Source: Bolinopsis microptera (taxonomy: Eukaryota; Ctenophora; Tentaculata; Lobata; Bolinopsidae). From it: 64,000 nucleotides of DNA. The position numbers were made by a program, and so were the translations under genes. Shown here piece by piece: positions 1 through 11,470 of the stretch. The notes beneath the pieces were generated by a model that had not been told where the DNA came from, ran no database searches, and saw only the letters and a list, made by a program, of their open reading frames with translations. The stretch spans positions 20,702,828-20,766,827 of the forward strand of contig NC_087076.1 in NCBI RefSeq assembly GCF_026151205.1, read 5' to 3'. Positions within the stretch are counted from its first letter, which is position 1; every line of letters begins with the position of its first letter.

Positions 1-34
1 AGTCAGAACAAATGACAATGTTAGGGGGACACGT

Positions 35-1231
35 TCACTTTACGATCTGCTCTTCACAGAGCCCACATGTGTTTTTACAGTTCTTAGTCATGTATCTGTA
101 ATACTTGCTACTTTTCTGGCAATGATCGTCGAGCTTCTTGCAGTATTTCTCCGATTTCAAGTTCCTGCATTCCTCATCGATCTCCTTCTCTTCTTTTTCC
201 TCCTGCTTGTCAAACTGTGGAGGGTTGCAGTCTCCAGTACATTCCATGATCGGACGGTAGATGTGATCGGAGATCCTACAGTTGTTGGGTACTTCTCTGG
301 ACATCCTGATGTAGCCTTCATCTCCCCAAAGTCTGCCCCAACTGTTTCTCACTCTCCAGTAGTTCTGACCCTCAGTGTTTCCGTATCCTACCACTGAGAC
401 TGCGTGGTTTGGTTGTTCATCCTTGCACCCAATGACGTCCTGGTAAATTCCGCTATTGTACGCGCGGAAGGATTTTCCAACATATAAAACCACGGACACA
501 ATACCTTTGTTAAGACCTGAGATCAGTCCTGAGTCTCCCTTGTAGGTCTGGTATCCGGTAACTCTAGCTTTTGTGAGAGAGTTAGCAATTCTGGAGTACG
601 AACAAGTGCCGTCCTTTCTGTTGTAAACTTTGTCTTCACTGCTGGCGAGGCGGCGGGATTGTTGGACGTACTTGATAGGCTTACTCAACCATCCTCCCTG
701 ACACCCGTCCTTACCACTCTTTTCTTCGTAAGTACAATCGAGAAGCTCCTGTTCGGCGAAGGAAATCATGTCCCCGGTGGTTTGGAAATAAGCACTTTCG
801 ATAGCAGAGTTTGCGCCAAATGCCCAACAACTGCCACAACCTCCCTGGTCTTTCGTCGGAGGGTTCGCACCTCTGGACACCCAGTCAACGAACGTTGGCT
901 GAGCGCTAGCCGGAAGGGATGATTCATAAGAAAAGTACATCTCCGTCTCCTCGTATGAAAACTCGGAGATGTTCAGACCAGTGTACTGCCTCTGTTCTGC
1001 CTCGGTCATGATACTGAACATGTTCACCTCTGCACTGTAAGGGACACTATCATCCATGTTTATCCGATCAATTTCTGTTTTGTACTGCTTGAAGTTCTGA
1101 AACCTCTTTCGTTCTGAAACTCCTCCACGTCGGGTTCCATCGTACTTTTCCATCGTCTCAAAGAAATCATCAACCAGAGAGCCAGTGGCAGCAAAGGAGA
1201 TAGTGAGAGTGAGCAGGAGTATGGTCTTCAT
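35..1231 (-). CDS. Cathepsin L-like (papain family C1A) cysteine protease with C-terminal ShKT domain
   Basis: Intronless 398-codon frame. Residues 1-18 form a hydrophobic signal peptide, so the product should be secreted or lysosomal. Residues about 24-90 resemble the I29 inhibitor prodomain. The mature enzyme starts near 110. Catalytic Cys135 lies in QGGCGSCWAF, His276 in NHAVSVVGYG and Asn296 in RNSWG, so the triad is intact and the enzyme is predicted active. After the protease (end about 330) comes a Lys/Glu-rich linker and then a six-cysteine ShKT module at about 355-392. ShKT modules are common in cnidarian and nematode secreted proteases, and here it is read as a binding or structural module. 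The ATG lies about 60 bp downstream of a TATA box. The single-exon structure could reflect retroposition. Neighbour is the opposite-strand transporter gene. Confidence 0.93.
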   Translation of the reverse strand: MKTILLLTLTISFAATGSLVDDFFETMEKYDGTRRGGVSERKRFQNFKQYKTEIDRINMDDSVPYSAEVNMFSIMTEAEQRQYTGLNISEFSYEETEMYFSYESSLPASAQPTFVDWVSRGANPPTKDQGGCGSCWAFGANSAIESAYFQTTGDMISFAEQELLDCTYEEKSGKDGCQGGWLSKPIKYVQQSRRLASSEDKVYNRKDGTCSYSRIANSLTKARVTGYQTYKGDSGLISGLNKGIVSVVLYVGKSFRAYNSGIYQDVIGCKDEQPNHAVSVVGYGNTEGQNYWRVRNSWGRLWGDEGYIRMSREVPNNCRISDHIYRPIMECTGDCNPPQFDKQEEKEEKEIDEECRNLKSEKYCKKLDDHCQKSSKYYRYMTKNCKNTCGLCEEQIVK

Positions 1232-1292
1232 GATGGTTGTAGCGCTGAGTCGGTTATAGTTTCTGTGAACTGATATTGGAGGGGGTTTCTAA

Positions 1293-1300
1293 TTTTTATA
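1293..1300 (-). promoter_or_regulatory. TATA box of the cathepsin-like gene
   Basis: Reads TATAAAAA on the minus strand, 62 bp upstream of the ATG at 1231. A start site about 30 bp downstream would give a short 5' leader near 1265. Position and sequence are seen; promoter function is inferred. Confidence 0.55.
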
Positions 1301-1688
1301 CTATAACTGGGATACGGTGTGAAGTGTCTGTTCTATTGTTTATTCTACTAATGAGGGCTGTTTGTTGGGTCATTAGATTCGAATAACTTGTTCTTATTGT
1401 TTGGCACCTTGAACTATTAGTTTTTTTGGCTCATTACGCTCATAAATTAAAAGCTTATCAAGTGCAGTTAACAAATGAGATGATCTAAGGAATTAACAAC
1501 AATATAAAATGTTGATCAAATTGCTAAATGAGTTATGGTTATCGTAAACACAATACGAACAGTGGAGACAAGTGGGCACGGACTTCCGTGCATAATTTCT
1601 CACTTCGATCATTTAAAACTACTATTTAATTTTCTGATAAAATGTTGGTCACAGTAACTCCCCAATTTCGACTCAAACGACTCCCCAG

Positions 1689-2810
1689 AGCACTGCAAGA
1701 GTGAGAACGTCTCCAAATACTACATCTTCAACGCAGTACGGAACGTCCTGTACGTGATCGGGTTCGCTATCGGCATACTTCTCGCTCAGTACACGTCCCG
1801 TAAAGATGCCTTTATTCACCTGGCTTTCTACATCACTTTTATTAACGGTGAGCGATTATGTTTCTGTCTTACGTCCTCACTTTTTTATTCTTTAATGGAA
1901 TATGAAACTTATTTAAGTATTTAGTATGCCATTACGTCTAAGGAAGGGGTAATGTTCTTACCTAGGAATCTATTTATAAAATATTTGTTTAACGACGTCC
2001 CTCCGACAGGATTATTGTTTGCTGTGTGCAGGTTCCTGCGAGGCACTACTTTTCTCATATTCGTTACCTCACTCGGTTTTAATACAGTTATTGGAGCTGT
2101 TTATTCCCTTTCTTGGCTCTACATGGTATGTATATTATACTTTCACGTGATCCTTGCTATTGTTCATGACACGTCACAATATATAACCTTCTACTCCAAA
2201 CTTCAGTAACCATGACTACGAAAATTCAGATCCCTTCCTTGATCAAACTTAAACCAGCTGTGAATATCTTTTCTCCCAGTTGGAGTACTACCCAACCTCT
2301 CTGCGTTGTTCAGGAGTAGGCTACCTGGCGGGTATGGGACAGCTAGGTAACGGTGTGGGGACACTAATCAGTAAATATACTCTAGAGTACGAGTTAAACG
2401 TTAACGGCAGGTAAGAATGAGAGATGGGGGGGGGGGGGGGGGGCAGTAGTTATATTTACATTACTTGTAGCAAATTGACCAGTATGAGGTGGTGAATTGA
2501 AACAACGCCACCTCCTCGTCACTATTTGGTGTTATGAACCAGGAGCGGTCTTTGTTTTATGATGTAATGCATGCGCGCATGAAAGTATAAAAAATCTTAA
2601 TTGAAAAATACGTACTTTATGGACACAACTGTTGACTAAACGTCTCTATTTTCCAGGTTAACAATCCACCTGTTCCTGTCCAATCTATTGACGGTGCTCT
2701 CCTTCATGTTGGAACTTGAGACAAAACGACTTCCAATGTCAGACAGAAAGAGAGTGGACTGTTTGGACCACAAACTCAGCACCAAGGCAGCCAATAAAGC
2801 ACCTAATTGA
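1689..2810 (+). CDS. SLC22-like (organic ion transporter family) MFS protein, 3' exons only
   Basis: Four exons with compatible phases: 1689-1847, 2010-2125, 2280-2410 and 2657-2810 (TGA 2808-2810), each bounded by AG acceptors and GT donors (gtgagc, gtatgt, gtaaga). They encode roughly the C-terminal half of a major facilitator transporter: helices around RNVLYVIGFAIGILLA and FLRGTTFLIFVTSLGF, then LEYYPTSLRCSGVGYLAGMG, which matches the E-x-(F/Y)-P-T-x-x-R motif preceding TM11 in SLC22 carriers, a last helix, and a hydrophilic tail. The N-terminal half is not visible. It either lies left of the window, which would put the cathepsin gene inside an intron, or has been lost. Family assignment is by motif recall, so another MFS family is possible. 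Confidence 0.6.
2426..2443. repeat. G18 homopolymer 15 bp after a splice donor
   Basis: An uninterrupted run of 18 G begins 15 bp downstream of the exon end at 2410 in the SLC22-like gene. On the transcript it is G-rich and could form a quadruplex next to the donor. Confidence 0.85.
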
Positions 2811-3417
2811 GTGTGATTTTATTAATTATAATTATAATTTCATTGACTTCCCCCAAGTCAAATATCTAGTGGTCACTCGAAAAGTAAATCTTATATGTTT
2901 TAGTATTACTTTTAGGTACCATAACAATATTTATGTCGCATTTAAAATTTATTCTTTGTTCAGAATCATATAGCTTTTCTGACTCAAACCATTGAATTTA
3001 ATGGTGACCTTTAAATTTGTATAATTATCGGGTTAAACTAAGAACTTGTAGAGGTAATTGTAAATGTTTAATGTTCTACTTTAATAGATATACAACTGCT
3101 TGTATAGTTTTCAATGCACAGCCGGAATGTAAGCTGAACCACTTTCATTTTTTAAATTACATCAAATCGGCAAAAATGAAAAACTTGGAATGTTTTCTGC
3201 AATTTGTTGAAGTACTGAATTTGTCGTCTTACGCACAAATTATTTCTGAATTCCGAATAATAGCCTGGAATTTATGATAGGCAATGGATTTGAATTTTAA
3301 CAGATGAGTATTTCATTCGGTATTTGTAATTTTTATTGGATTCTATTTTTACATGACAAAACATGAAGGATTTTACTTTCGCAAATTTCAGGACCAATTC
3401 ATTTATACCTATCCAAT
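2811..3417. other. Non-coding AT-rich stretch downstream of the transporter gene
   Basis: Presumed 3' UTR and spacer of the SLC22-like gene. Short open frames here are compositional and I see no conserved motif. Confidence 0.4.
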
Positions 3418-5200
3418 TCAAAGGGGTAACAAGAAGGAGTTACAAGCGTTACACTTACAAGCAGATTTGCCGGCAATAACCACTGGAAGCTTAATCTGAC
3501 CGAAAGTCTTTATGTTATTACCCGAAAAGGACTTAAGCTTGAGATTACACGACACAACCTTCTCAAATTTATCTATAAATCTGACAAACGATTCAGCAAT
3601 TATAGAAATAGACGATCCCGTATCCACAAAGAAATTTGCTGATCTACCAGCACAATTTCCTCCAACCAAAATGCAGTTTCCCTTACTGCCACCAATCTCG
3701 TTACAATCCTCATAGTAACGTGTGTTTTTGACCGCGGGCGACCTCCTCTTAAATCTAGGGCCGCCCTTCAGAAGTTTAAAGGCGCCTGATTGTTAGGTCT
3801 ATACGCTCTGTTCCCGCTCTGTTGGCCATAACCACTCTGATATAAAGACCCTCCGTCTTGATATCTCTCTCTATTACCAGCAAATCTGCTCGGACAGTTT
3901 CTCTGAAAATGCCTTCTATCACCACACTCCCAACAACCTTCTAACTGAGGGCGAACGTTACGTGATCCCCGATTATTCGAATTACCCACGTAATTTCGAG
4001 CTGGCTGATAACGTGACTGAACAGGCGTGTTTCTACGATCATCATTTCTCATGCCACCCCTAAAACTATTGCTAACTAGATTAGGAGTCCATGAACGGCC
4101 AGTGCGCTGGTTAACTTCCGACTGGGAAGGAGGACATTCATGATGATAACTCTCCTGGCTTGTGCTCGTCATCAAGTTGTCACGTGTTTGCCCAGGTGCT
4201 GGAACCCTAGCTCTCTGGCCATCTAATCCAGAATTATTAACAGCGAAGATCGTATCCTGGGCCTGAGTGAAACTCCCTGGTTCCCCACTAACAGCTAACG
4301 TAATACGCTCAGTATGAATTGCAAGTTTAACTGCTTCTCTATAGGAATGCAACTGGGACTCATAAAGCTTAGTCCTTACAGCTACGTCACGAGCTCCTAC
4401 AACAAGAACATGCAAACAACTCTCGTCCTTTTGGCCTCGCAGTCATACCCAGCCTTCAAAGCAAGCTCCTCAATGCGTGCAATGAACTGCTGGAGGTTCT
4501 CACTAGGTAACTGACGCAACGACATGAGCTCAGTTCTAAAGGCCCAAGATTGAGTAGAAGGAAACATTTCCTCTGAGTATCGCTTAACGAGAAGATCGAT
4601 ATTACATTTCTCTTCCGGCCTGAGAGAGATTTTCTGCAGTGTTTCCCAAGTGGATTCACAACGAATGTATGACAACATGTACGTACTAACATCCGAACCA
4701 CCACTATGCCCACATAGAATCAAATGCTCCTTGAATCGCCTGGCAAATCTGATGAAATTAGATCCAGTTTCAAAATAAGGAGGCTTGGGAGGCCTGGCAC
4801 CTGTCAAATGTGGACCAGCTACTGAACTATTCAATGGGGTTATAATACTGTTACCAAAATCATCCTCGGTGTTCGCGTTTCTAAACTGAACCTGCTCGGA
4901 TTTAATAACAGGATTCATAACGTGCACGTTCTCTTGAAATCTACTGCTAGAACTAGCTGGAGGGGCGTTAGTAACTGTGCTAACTGGTTTAGGCCGTACA
5001 TTATCAATCTTATCCTGCAGGCATTCTAAAGCTGAATGTAAGTCCTTCAACTTATCTTCTAATTCGGAAATGCTATTGCTATCTGCACCAGAATCTAAAC
5101 CATCTATCTCCTTCATTATTTCATCTATGCTAGACTGAATCTTACCCCTTTCTAAAATCAACGTCGCCCACTCCATTTCAGCTTCAATACTATCACACAT
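3418..5200 (-). pseudogene. LTR-retrotransposon gag and aspartyl protease, frameshifted and lacking pol
   Basis: Read right to left. A gag-like frame starts at 5200 with an acidic coiled-coil N-terminus, followed by a capsid-like helical region (residues about 150-260). The frame shifts near 4397-4415 and continues to 3768 through a single CCHC zinc knuckle (CWECGDRRHFQRNC, C-x2-C-x4-H-x4-C). A further frame, 3669-3418, carries the retropepsin catalytic motif VDTGSS. No reverse transcriptase, RNase H or integrase follows, so the element is truncated after the protease. This order is typical of Ty3/Gypsy- or BEL-type retrotransposons and I cannot decide between them. Frame breaks and missing pol indicate a dead copy. 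Confidence 0.8.
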
Positions 5201-6260
5201 GCTAAAAAGTGAATCTAAATGTAAAAATACACTTACAAATAGAGTAGATAAGTACTGGAACAGGCGTACTCTTCACGTTGCTGGAAAATCTTCTAGTCAA
5301 GACTTTACTGTGCTTTACTGGAACTGTAACTTCTACGTCTATCACTCCTGAGTAGATGTACGAAAAGTAAGGTTGCTAAAACTTACGCAAATCTCACTAA
5401 CAATCTAGGTAATAACGTACTGAAGTCTACAAGCGGCTGTAAACTAGGTGCTCGTCAAAACGATCGCACTCAACTGGAATATACAGGTACCACAAAATGG
5501 GTAGCTACACTTACCAAATCTAGTAGGAAGTACTGAAAGATCTCGAACAATCTCCACGTAATTCTTCTGCACTTCGACGTATACCGAACTTAGCTTATCA
5601 AATGAGAAACGTTAGGATCTTAAACGAAACTATACTGAATATAGGTGATACTAGAAGGATCACGAGCAAAAATAGCAACACTAAAAGTGGCCTCCAGATA
5701 TAGAAAACGGAGTTCTCTTGGTATTTAGTGTATGCTAGTCAAGCTCTAGTCACGAAGCACGAACGGCAGGGCGTACCGTAAGGTAGAAATGAAACGAGTA
5801 TATTAAAATGGATAATTAATTAAAAGGAAAAGTAATACAAAGTGAACGTCAACAGATAAAACTTCCAAGTGTTCGCTCCAAACAATTGACGTGAATATAG
5901 ATCACTCGACGTGTCTAATCACAAAAGATAGTGCTCAGTCAGACTGGCTATCGTCAATTAGAATCCCTTAAAAATGATTAAGGGGCAACTAAGAAGTGAG
6001 CTCTCCACATCCGGCTCTCCGGGTATACTCTCAAAACTTCGTCACGCCACACTGCGTGACGGCACAACGCATCTGCTTGTACCACGTGACACGCCGTCTC
6101 GCCAATGAGCACTCCACTAGCAGTCACGCTGTGGTCGCGAGGACCAACTACAGGCCTGGCTGTAAGTCAGGTGCAAAGTGAGCGGACGGCTCGTTTCAGA
6201 CAGTTAGTCTGACAGTAGTTCTGCCAGCCAACCGACTTACACTCAAAATGTGTAACTCCC
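5201..6260 (-). mobile_element. Probable 5' leader/LTR region of the gag-protease element
   Basis: About 1 kb directly upstream of gag on the minus strand, without credible coding frames. It is where the 5' LTR and primer-binding site would lie. No second LTR copy is present for comparison because the 3' half of the element is missing, so boundaries are not defined. Confidence 0.3.
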
Positions 6261-6872
6261 AAATACGAACATATAAAAACATTGGTTATTATATACCCGG
6301 AAATACATACTAAATTCTACGTCCCTTAAACGTTATACTAAAACTAAGATATCCTAAAAGATATCTCTAAATACCATATTACAACAGTTACAACTTTACA
6401 AGGGTTACATAATACAAAACGTCCATCGCCTCTTTCTTCCATGCTGAGCAAAACCGCCATGTTAAAGTAAAAAAATTTACCCTACCTCCTCACGAGAATT
6501 CACATTTATAAATATCCCAATTATGTGTCACTGTCACATAAATGAATACGGACATATGTCGAATACGTTGCCTGTTTTATACGATACCTTTCAGTTAAAT
6601 CTTCGCCGTTCTTCATCGTTTCAAGTTGTTCTGTTTCACAACCCGATTAGAGCTCTGCCTGAATCTGCTTCTGACATAGTTTATAGTCTATAAATTCTCC
6701 ACCAAATGCAACGTCGCACAAAAAAAAATCGACTAGTTCTTTTACTTCAACTTGTTAAAGTCCCTCATACCATTATCACTGAATATCTTGCTAGGTTACT
6801 GCCGCAATCTTAGAACATTTCCGCTTCACTATAATTATAATACCTGTGAAGTGTGATCAATTCCATATGGTA

Positions 6873-6887
6873 GTTCACTTTGCATCA
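6873..6887. repeat. Left target-site duplication of the LINE copy
   Basis: GTTCACTTTGCATCA matches the right copy at 8321-8335 (GTTCACTTTGCACCA) with one mismatch. Confidence 0.85.
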
Positions 6888-8320
6888 TCTGATCATTGCA
6901 TCTCTGCATTGCTCCAATAATAGGGGGATCACTCTAAGATCTACAGCATCTAAACTGTATCAAATCATCATATTACAACGCATGAGTGACGGTTTAGAAT
7001 GTTCGCTACGAGACAATCAGTGTGGGTTTAGAAAGAACAGATCATGCATTGATCAGATTTATTCACTCCGCATTATTATTTATTATACATAACTGCCTTG
7101 AATATAATCTCCCCCTGTATGTAAATTTTGTGGACTTCAAGGCAGCTCTTGATTCTATCGACAGGAATCATATTTAGAAAGCTTTCAGTCATTATGGCCT
7201 GCCATGTAAATACATTCGAATTATACAGGCATTCTTTAATGGAACTGTTAGTGCTGTTAGACACAATGGTGAATTGTCAGAATGGTTTGAAGTAAGTTCA
7301 GGCAGTGGCCAAGGAGACATTCAGGGTTTCCCTCTTTTTAATGTCTGCCTAAATGTGGCTGCTGAGAGAACAGAAAGCAACAAAGTGGTGTCCCACGGAG
7401 CGGTTCTTCAAAGATCTATCAGTCCGCTTGTTGATGATATCACTGTGTTAGATACAGACTATACAGATGACATGGCTGTACTGGATAACAGCGAAGAAGG
7501 TCTTCAAGAAACAACTGACCTTTTGTGTATGTATGGTGCCCAGGGAGGTCTCAGAATCAATGGTAAAAAGACTGAGGCTATGGTCATAGGTAAAGCAACC
7601 TCTCAACGGCCATACACGAAAGAAGCCACAGTGAACATTACTGTTGAAGACATGCCAGTGCAGCAAGTTATATTAGTGACTTTACGTACTTAGGTACAAT
7701 TATTTCCAGCGATGGTACTATCAATCGTGAGCTGTCAGCTAGGATTCAGAAAGCTTCCGGAGCCTTCAATCAACTGAGTAATATATGGAAAAACCGCAAC
7801 ATCCAGTCTTATACAAAGATCAGGATTTATAAGGCAGCGGTTTTGACAATATTGTTATATGGTAGTGAGGTTTGGAACACAACCAAAAAGCAGCTACATC
7901 GCTTTGAGGTGTTCCATCAGCGTTGCTTGAGGAGAATACTTAGGATAAGATGGCTCGATCGGGTTAGAAACACTGAAGTGCTGGAGCGTGCAAAGATAAA
8001 TCCAGTAGAGATGTACATAGTCGAGCAAACCACCTGCATTGGTTTGTCACCAGAATGCCAGACACTAGGCTTCCTAGGTACCTGCTTAACTGGACCCCTG
8101 CGCATGGGAGGAGATCTAGGGGTCGTCCAAGAAAGAACTGGATGAAATATTTGCTGGAAGATGCTGCAGCGTTTACAGGAAACACTGACATAGACCTAGA
8201 AGGAGCGAGTGAGATGGCTAGTGACCGCAAACTTTGGAGGGAGATGATACGTCACAAACGGGAGTTCATTGGTGCAGGCCACTCGAATGATTGAGGAGAC
8301 CTAATCAAGTAAGTAAGTAA
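6888..8320 (+). pseudogene. 5'-truncated, decayed LINE reverse transcriptase
   Basis: Broken frames in order encode RT finger/palm pieces: NNRGITLRSTASKLYQII (about 6911), NFVDFKAALDSID with the motif A aspartate (about 7125), a degenerate motif B around SGQGDIQGFPLFNVCLN (about 7300), and motif C as YTDD (about 7462). The thumb/C-terminal region is TILLYGSEVWNTTKKQLHRF, then FHQRCLRRILRIRWLDRV. In-frame stops and frameshifts interrupt it at about 7090, 7174, 7690 and 8145. It ends with an (AAGT)n tail at 8307-8320. A 15-bp target-site duplication flanks it. The endonuclease domain is missing, so it is a 5'-truncated dead copy of a non-LTR element, clade not determined. Confidence 0.85.
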
Positions 8321-8335
8321 GTTCACTTTGCACCA
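8321..8335. repeat. Right target-site duplication of the LINE copy
   Basis: Follows directly after the (AAGT)n tail and pairs with 6873-6887, fixing the insertion at 6888-8320. Confidence 0.85.
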
Positions 8336-8976
8336 CAAGGTGAGGCTTCAGTGTAACAGAGCATACTATTTAGTAACGAATGTAATTACTAGATTACAGC
8401 TGTACTGAGCAATGAACGTGTAAACTACTACTGGTCCTTATCGTTCCTATGGGATAGCAGCTCTTTGTATTTCAATACCCATGATGGTGTCCTGCAGTCC
8501 TGAGCTTTGATCGTGTCGTAAATCCTTTTTTTAGTCGTTCCTAAAGGGTGCTGCAGATAACTTTGAAGAAAATTGATCATGTCTCCAATTATACCGCTTT
8601 CCGTCCTGACTCCTGGCCTATCATCCGGCAACCTGTATACATAATGAGATTGCAGTACTTGTGGCCACAAAGGGCACATCGAGCATTGCTCGAATACTTC
8701 CAGAGCTTAAGGTTGGCTGGCCTATGTAGCTGATCCAGTACAGTGTCAGGAGTAGCTCATCTTCTGAAATTGAGGCTATCAGTTGTTTTAGCCTATCCAT
8801 CTCTAAGCCCCAGCCCTTTCTATCTGATTGTGCAGACTTACCTGGGGACTCCAGGCTATTATGTTCATAAACATAATAAAGATTCGGCGGAATGACAGGC
8901 TGAGCGCCGCCCAGTAAGTGCAGACCTGACAAGTTCTACGAAGTATAAAGCACTCTTTCTTTCCTTCCACTCTCAC

Positions 8977-9441
8977 TTAAGGGGGGGGGGGGGGGGGGGG
9001 GGGAGGGGTTCACCCTGATTTTTTCTGTGAAACTTGTTTTCGAGATAGCAGTTGACCAACAAACTAAGACCGGTGACCGAACTTTTGAGGGGGTCCCGGA
9101 CCCCAACCGCCAAACGGTGCCCGCGGGGCAGCCACGCCCATATTTGGTCCAAATCAGGCCCAATTTAGCCAAATACCCTGAACATGCCCAAAACCCAGAT
9201 TTTAGGTGCTCTACTTGTAGCTAGTGGTCCCTTGAACTCGTATATGAATTGTCATCAAGATTGGACAAAAAATGACTGAGTTATGAGCTAAAAACTATAT
9301 GCCCATATTTGGGCATACGCACTAAATTTGATCGATTTTGGCCCATAAATTGGTCAAATATCAATATTTTTGAATGAAACTAACTTTATATGAAAGGTAA
9401 GCCTAAACTACACATCCCCCCCCCCCCCCCCCCTCCTTAAG
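8977..9441. mobile_element. MITE-like repeat bounded by poly-G and poly-C
   Basis: The left edge reads CTTAA followed by G23 (8981-9003). The right edge is C18 (9416-9433) followed by TCCTTAAG, so the two ends are inverted copies of TTAAGG plus a G tract. The interior repeats the GGGCATA and TTGGTCAA themes. A related segment with a GC-rich core and a poly-C end lies at about 34780-34890. No coding capacity. It may be a short non-autonomous DNA element or a composition-driven repeat. Confidence 0.4.
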
Positions 9442-10905
9442 ATTTAAGTTACGTTCAGATAATATAAATATAAATTATAATTTGCAGGCATTTTAGCTTG
9501 TTGCGGGACCTAATATAATAAAATAACAACTTTACAATACTGTATACCTTGCCTTAATTATGCTCAAGACCAGCTCGACCCATCCAAAGATCTAATCACA
9601 AAAGCTTCCATGAGGGTAATTGTAACATTTTACGTCTTGAATTGTTAGAAAGCTCGGTGTAAAACTAATGCAAATCCTTGTAAGTTATTTGATGTGTTAA
9701 ACTAAACAATCATCCTCTTATTTCTTAACCATATTAATCTTTATACAAATTCGCAATTTCTGTTGCACGGAGATTGTAATAAGTTTTCTCCACTTTCAAT
9801 AATCTTACCTTTGATGCATTGTTTTGACCGTAGCAATTATAACCCATCAAATAAGCAACAGTTTTATCCTACTTATAACGGAAATTGTAACTTTCATTGT
9901 CTATCGGAGGAATGAGTTTATAAATGATAGTTTCGCTTCTGATAATTCACACGCAAGTTTAATAAATTGCTTCACTAATTATAATAGGTGGCAGGTGCCC
10001 GATGTCATTGCTATGACCAGTTTACTGGTCATCTGGTGTTTCGTTGTCCCTGATTTTGCTTACACTAGGTCACTTGATCAAGGCCATATATAATAGGTCT
10101 TTCGGCGAATTTTTAATGATACAATTTGAATTATTTATTTTGTGTAATCAATTTGAAAGTTTGTTAATAACAAAATTAGTAATTATTAGTTAGCTACACA
10201 AGACACATAGTTACAATACACATAACATGAGTAGACACACCTTGAGGAACACTGCACTAGAATGAGTATGACATTAGTATGAGGTCGAACGCGTGTTATA
10301 TACACAATTATGTGTACATACAATGTGAGTAGTTCTAGTTTGTGTACCTCTCACAAAGTTGATCGATCATATTCTCTAGAATGCTGGAGTGGGTTACATG
10401 ATCCCTGTACTTACGATCTGCGTGTACTCACCACTTCACCACAACAGACTGTGATCTCCATTTAGGTTTCAACTATTGTTGCTCACTAAAATAGACGAAC
10501 ATTCGTTTATTGATTTATAGTCGGTTTCAAAATCGGTGCAGTAGTTTAGTTGTTTGATGCAAATGTTTGATGATTGATCTGGTCTGAGGAGGAGATTTTA
10601 TCTTAGCAGAGCGTGAAGGTTAGCACTTGTTATAAATAGGACGAGTATCAGGTACGTGAGAGAGCTGTACGCTTATCTGAAACTCCGAAAAGCTGTAAAG
10701 AACAGTCATATTATGCTCTATTATTATTCCGCTTCTAGACTTATAAAGATTAAAGATACTTGCATTTTGCATTAATCATTAATGGGTATATTACCTATAT
10801 ATTACCTATATTGCCTATATTACCAAATTTTATTAATATATAAGGGTTAAGGTTATGAATATATCACTGAATTTTGGTGAGTGAATCTTGATTAAATTGT
10901 CACAA
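9442..10905. other. Non-coding AT-rich stretch
   Basis: No exon-like frame with flanking splice signals, no RNA gene and no clear repeat recognised. The 89-codon frame at 9824-10093 has no recognisable domain. Confidence 0.4.
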
Positions 10906-11245
10906 TTATGATCAATCAGAACTGTTCATTCTTAATGGGATATGATAATTTATATTAAATGCTATTATTAGTTCGTCTCTTTATAGTTAGACTAAAACCA
11001 CATAAAGTGACATCCTGCCACACCACGCGTGAACCAATTATTTATCCATTAGTAGTTTATTTATTCATGAGTTTATTTATTTATCAGACCAATCAGAATT
11101 GTTCGTTCTTAATGGGATATGATAATTAACATTAAATACTGTTTGTAGTTCGTCTCTTTATACTAAAACCACATTTAAAGTGACATCCTGCCACACCACG
11201 TGAACCAATTATTTATCCATTAGTATTTTATTGATTCGTGAGATT
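10905..11245. repeat. Imperfect tandem duplication of about 170 bp
   Basis: 10905-11078 and 11088-11245 share long blocks, including TTCTTAATGGGATATGATAA, TAGTTCGTCTCTTTATA, TGACATCCTGCCACACCACG and GAACCAATTATTTATCCATT. Small indels and substitutions separate the copies. Confidence 0.85.
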
Positions 11246-11470
11246 TTATGCTTTTTGCATATTATATTGCTTCGCTCCAATCTAACCATTATTCATTACT
11301 TTTTGCTTGTCTTTTCAGAATCTTTCAATTCGTATACAAATTTAAAGTAATTATTAACAGGATAATGATATGACAAAGGAGCCGTTGCTTATTAACCAGA
11401 TAACAAAGGAATTGTTAATCCGGCTCAACGGTATAGATGCCGGTCACAATGATTGAAACACCCACGGAGG

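Noticed and set aside
8428-8932. Two overlapping minus-strand frames of 83 and 103 codons
   Set aside because: Could be one frameshifted old element, but no motif is recognisable and there is no supporting context.
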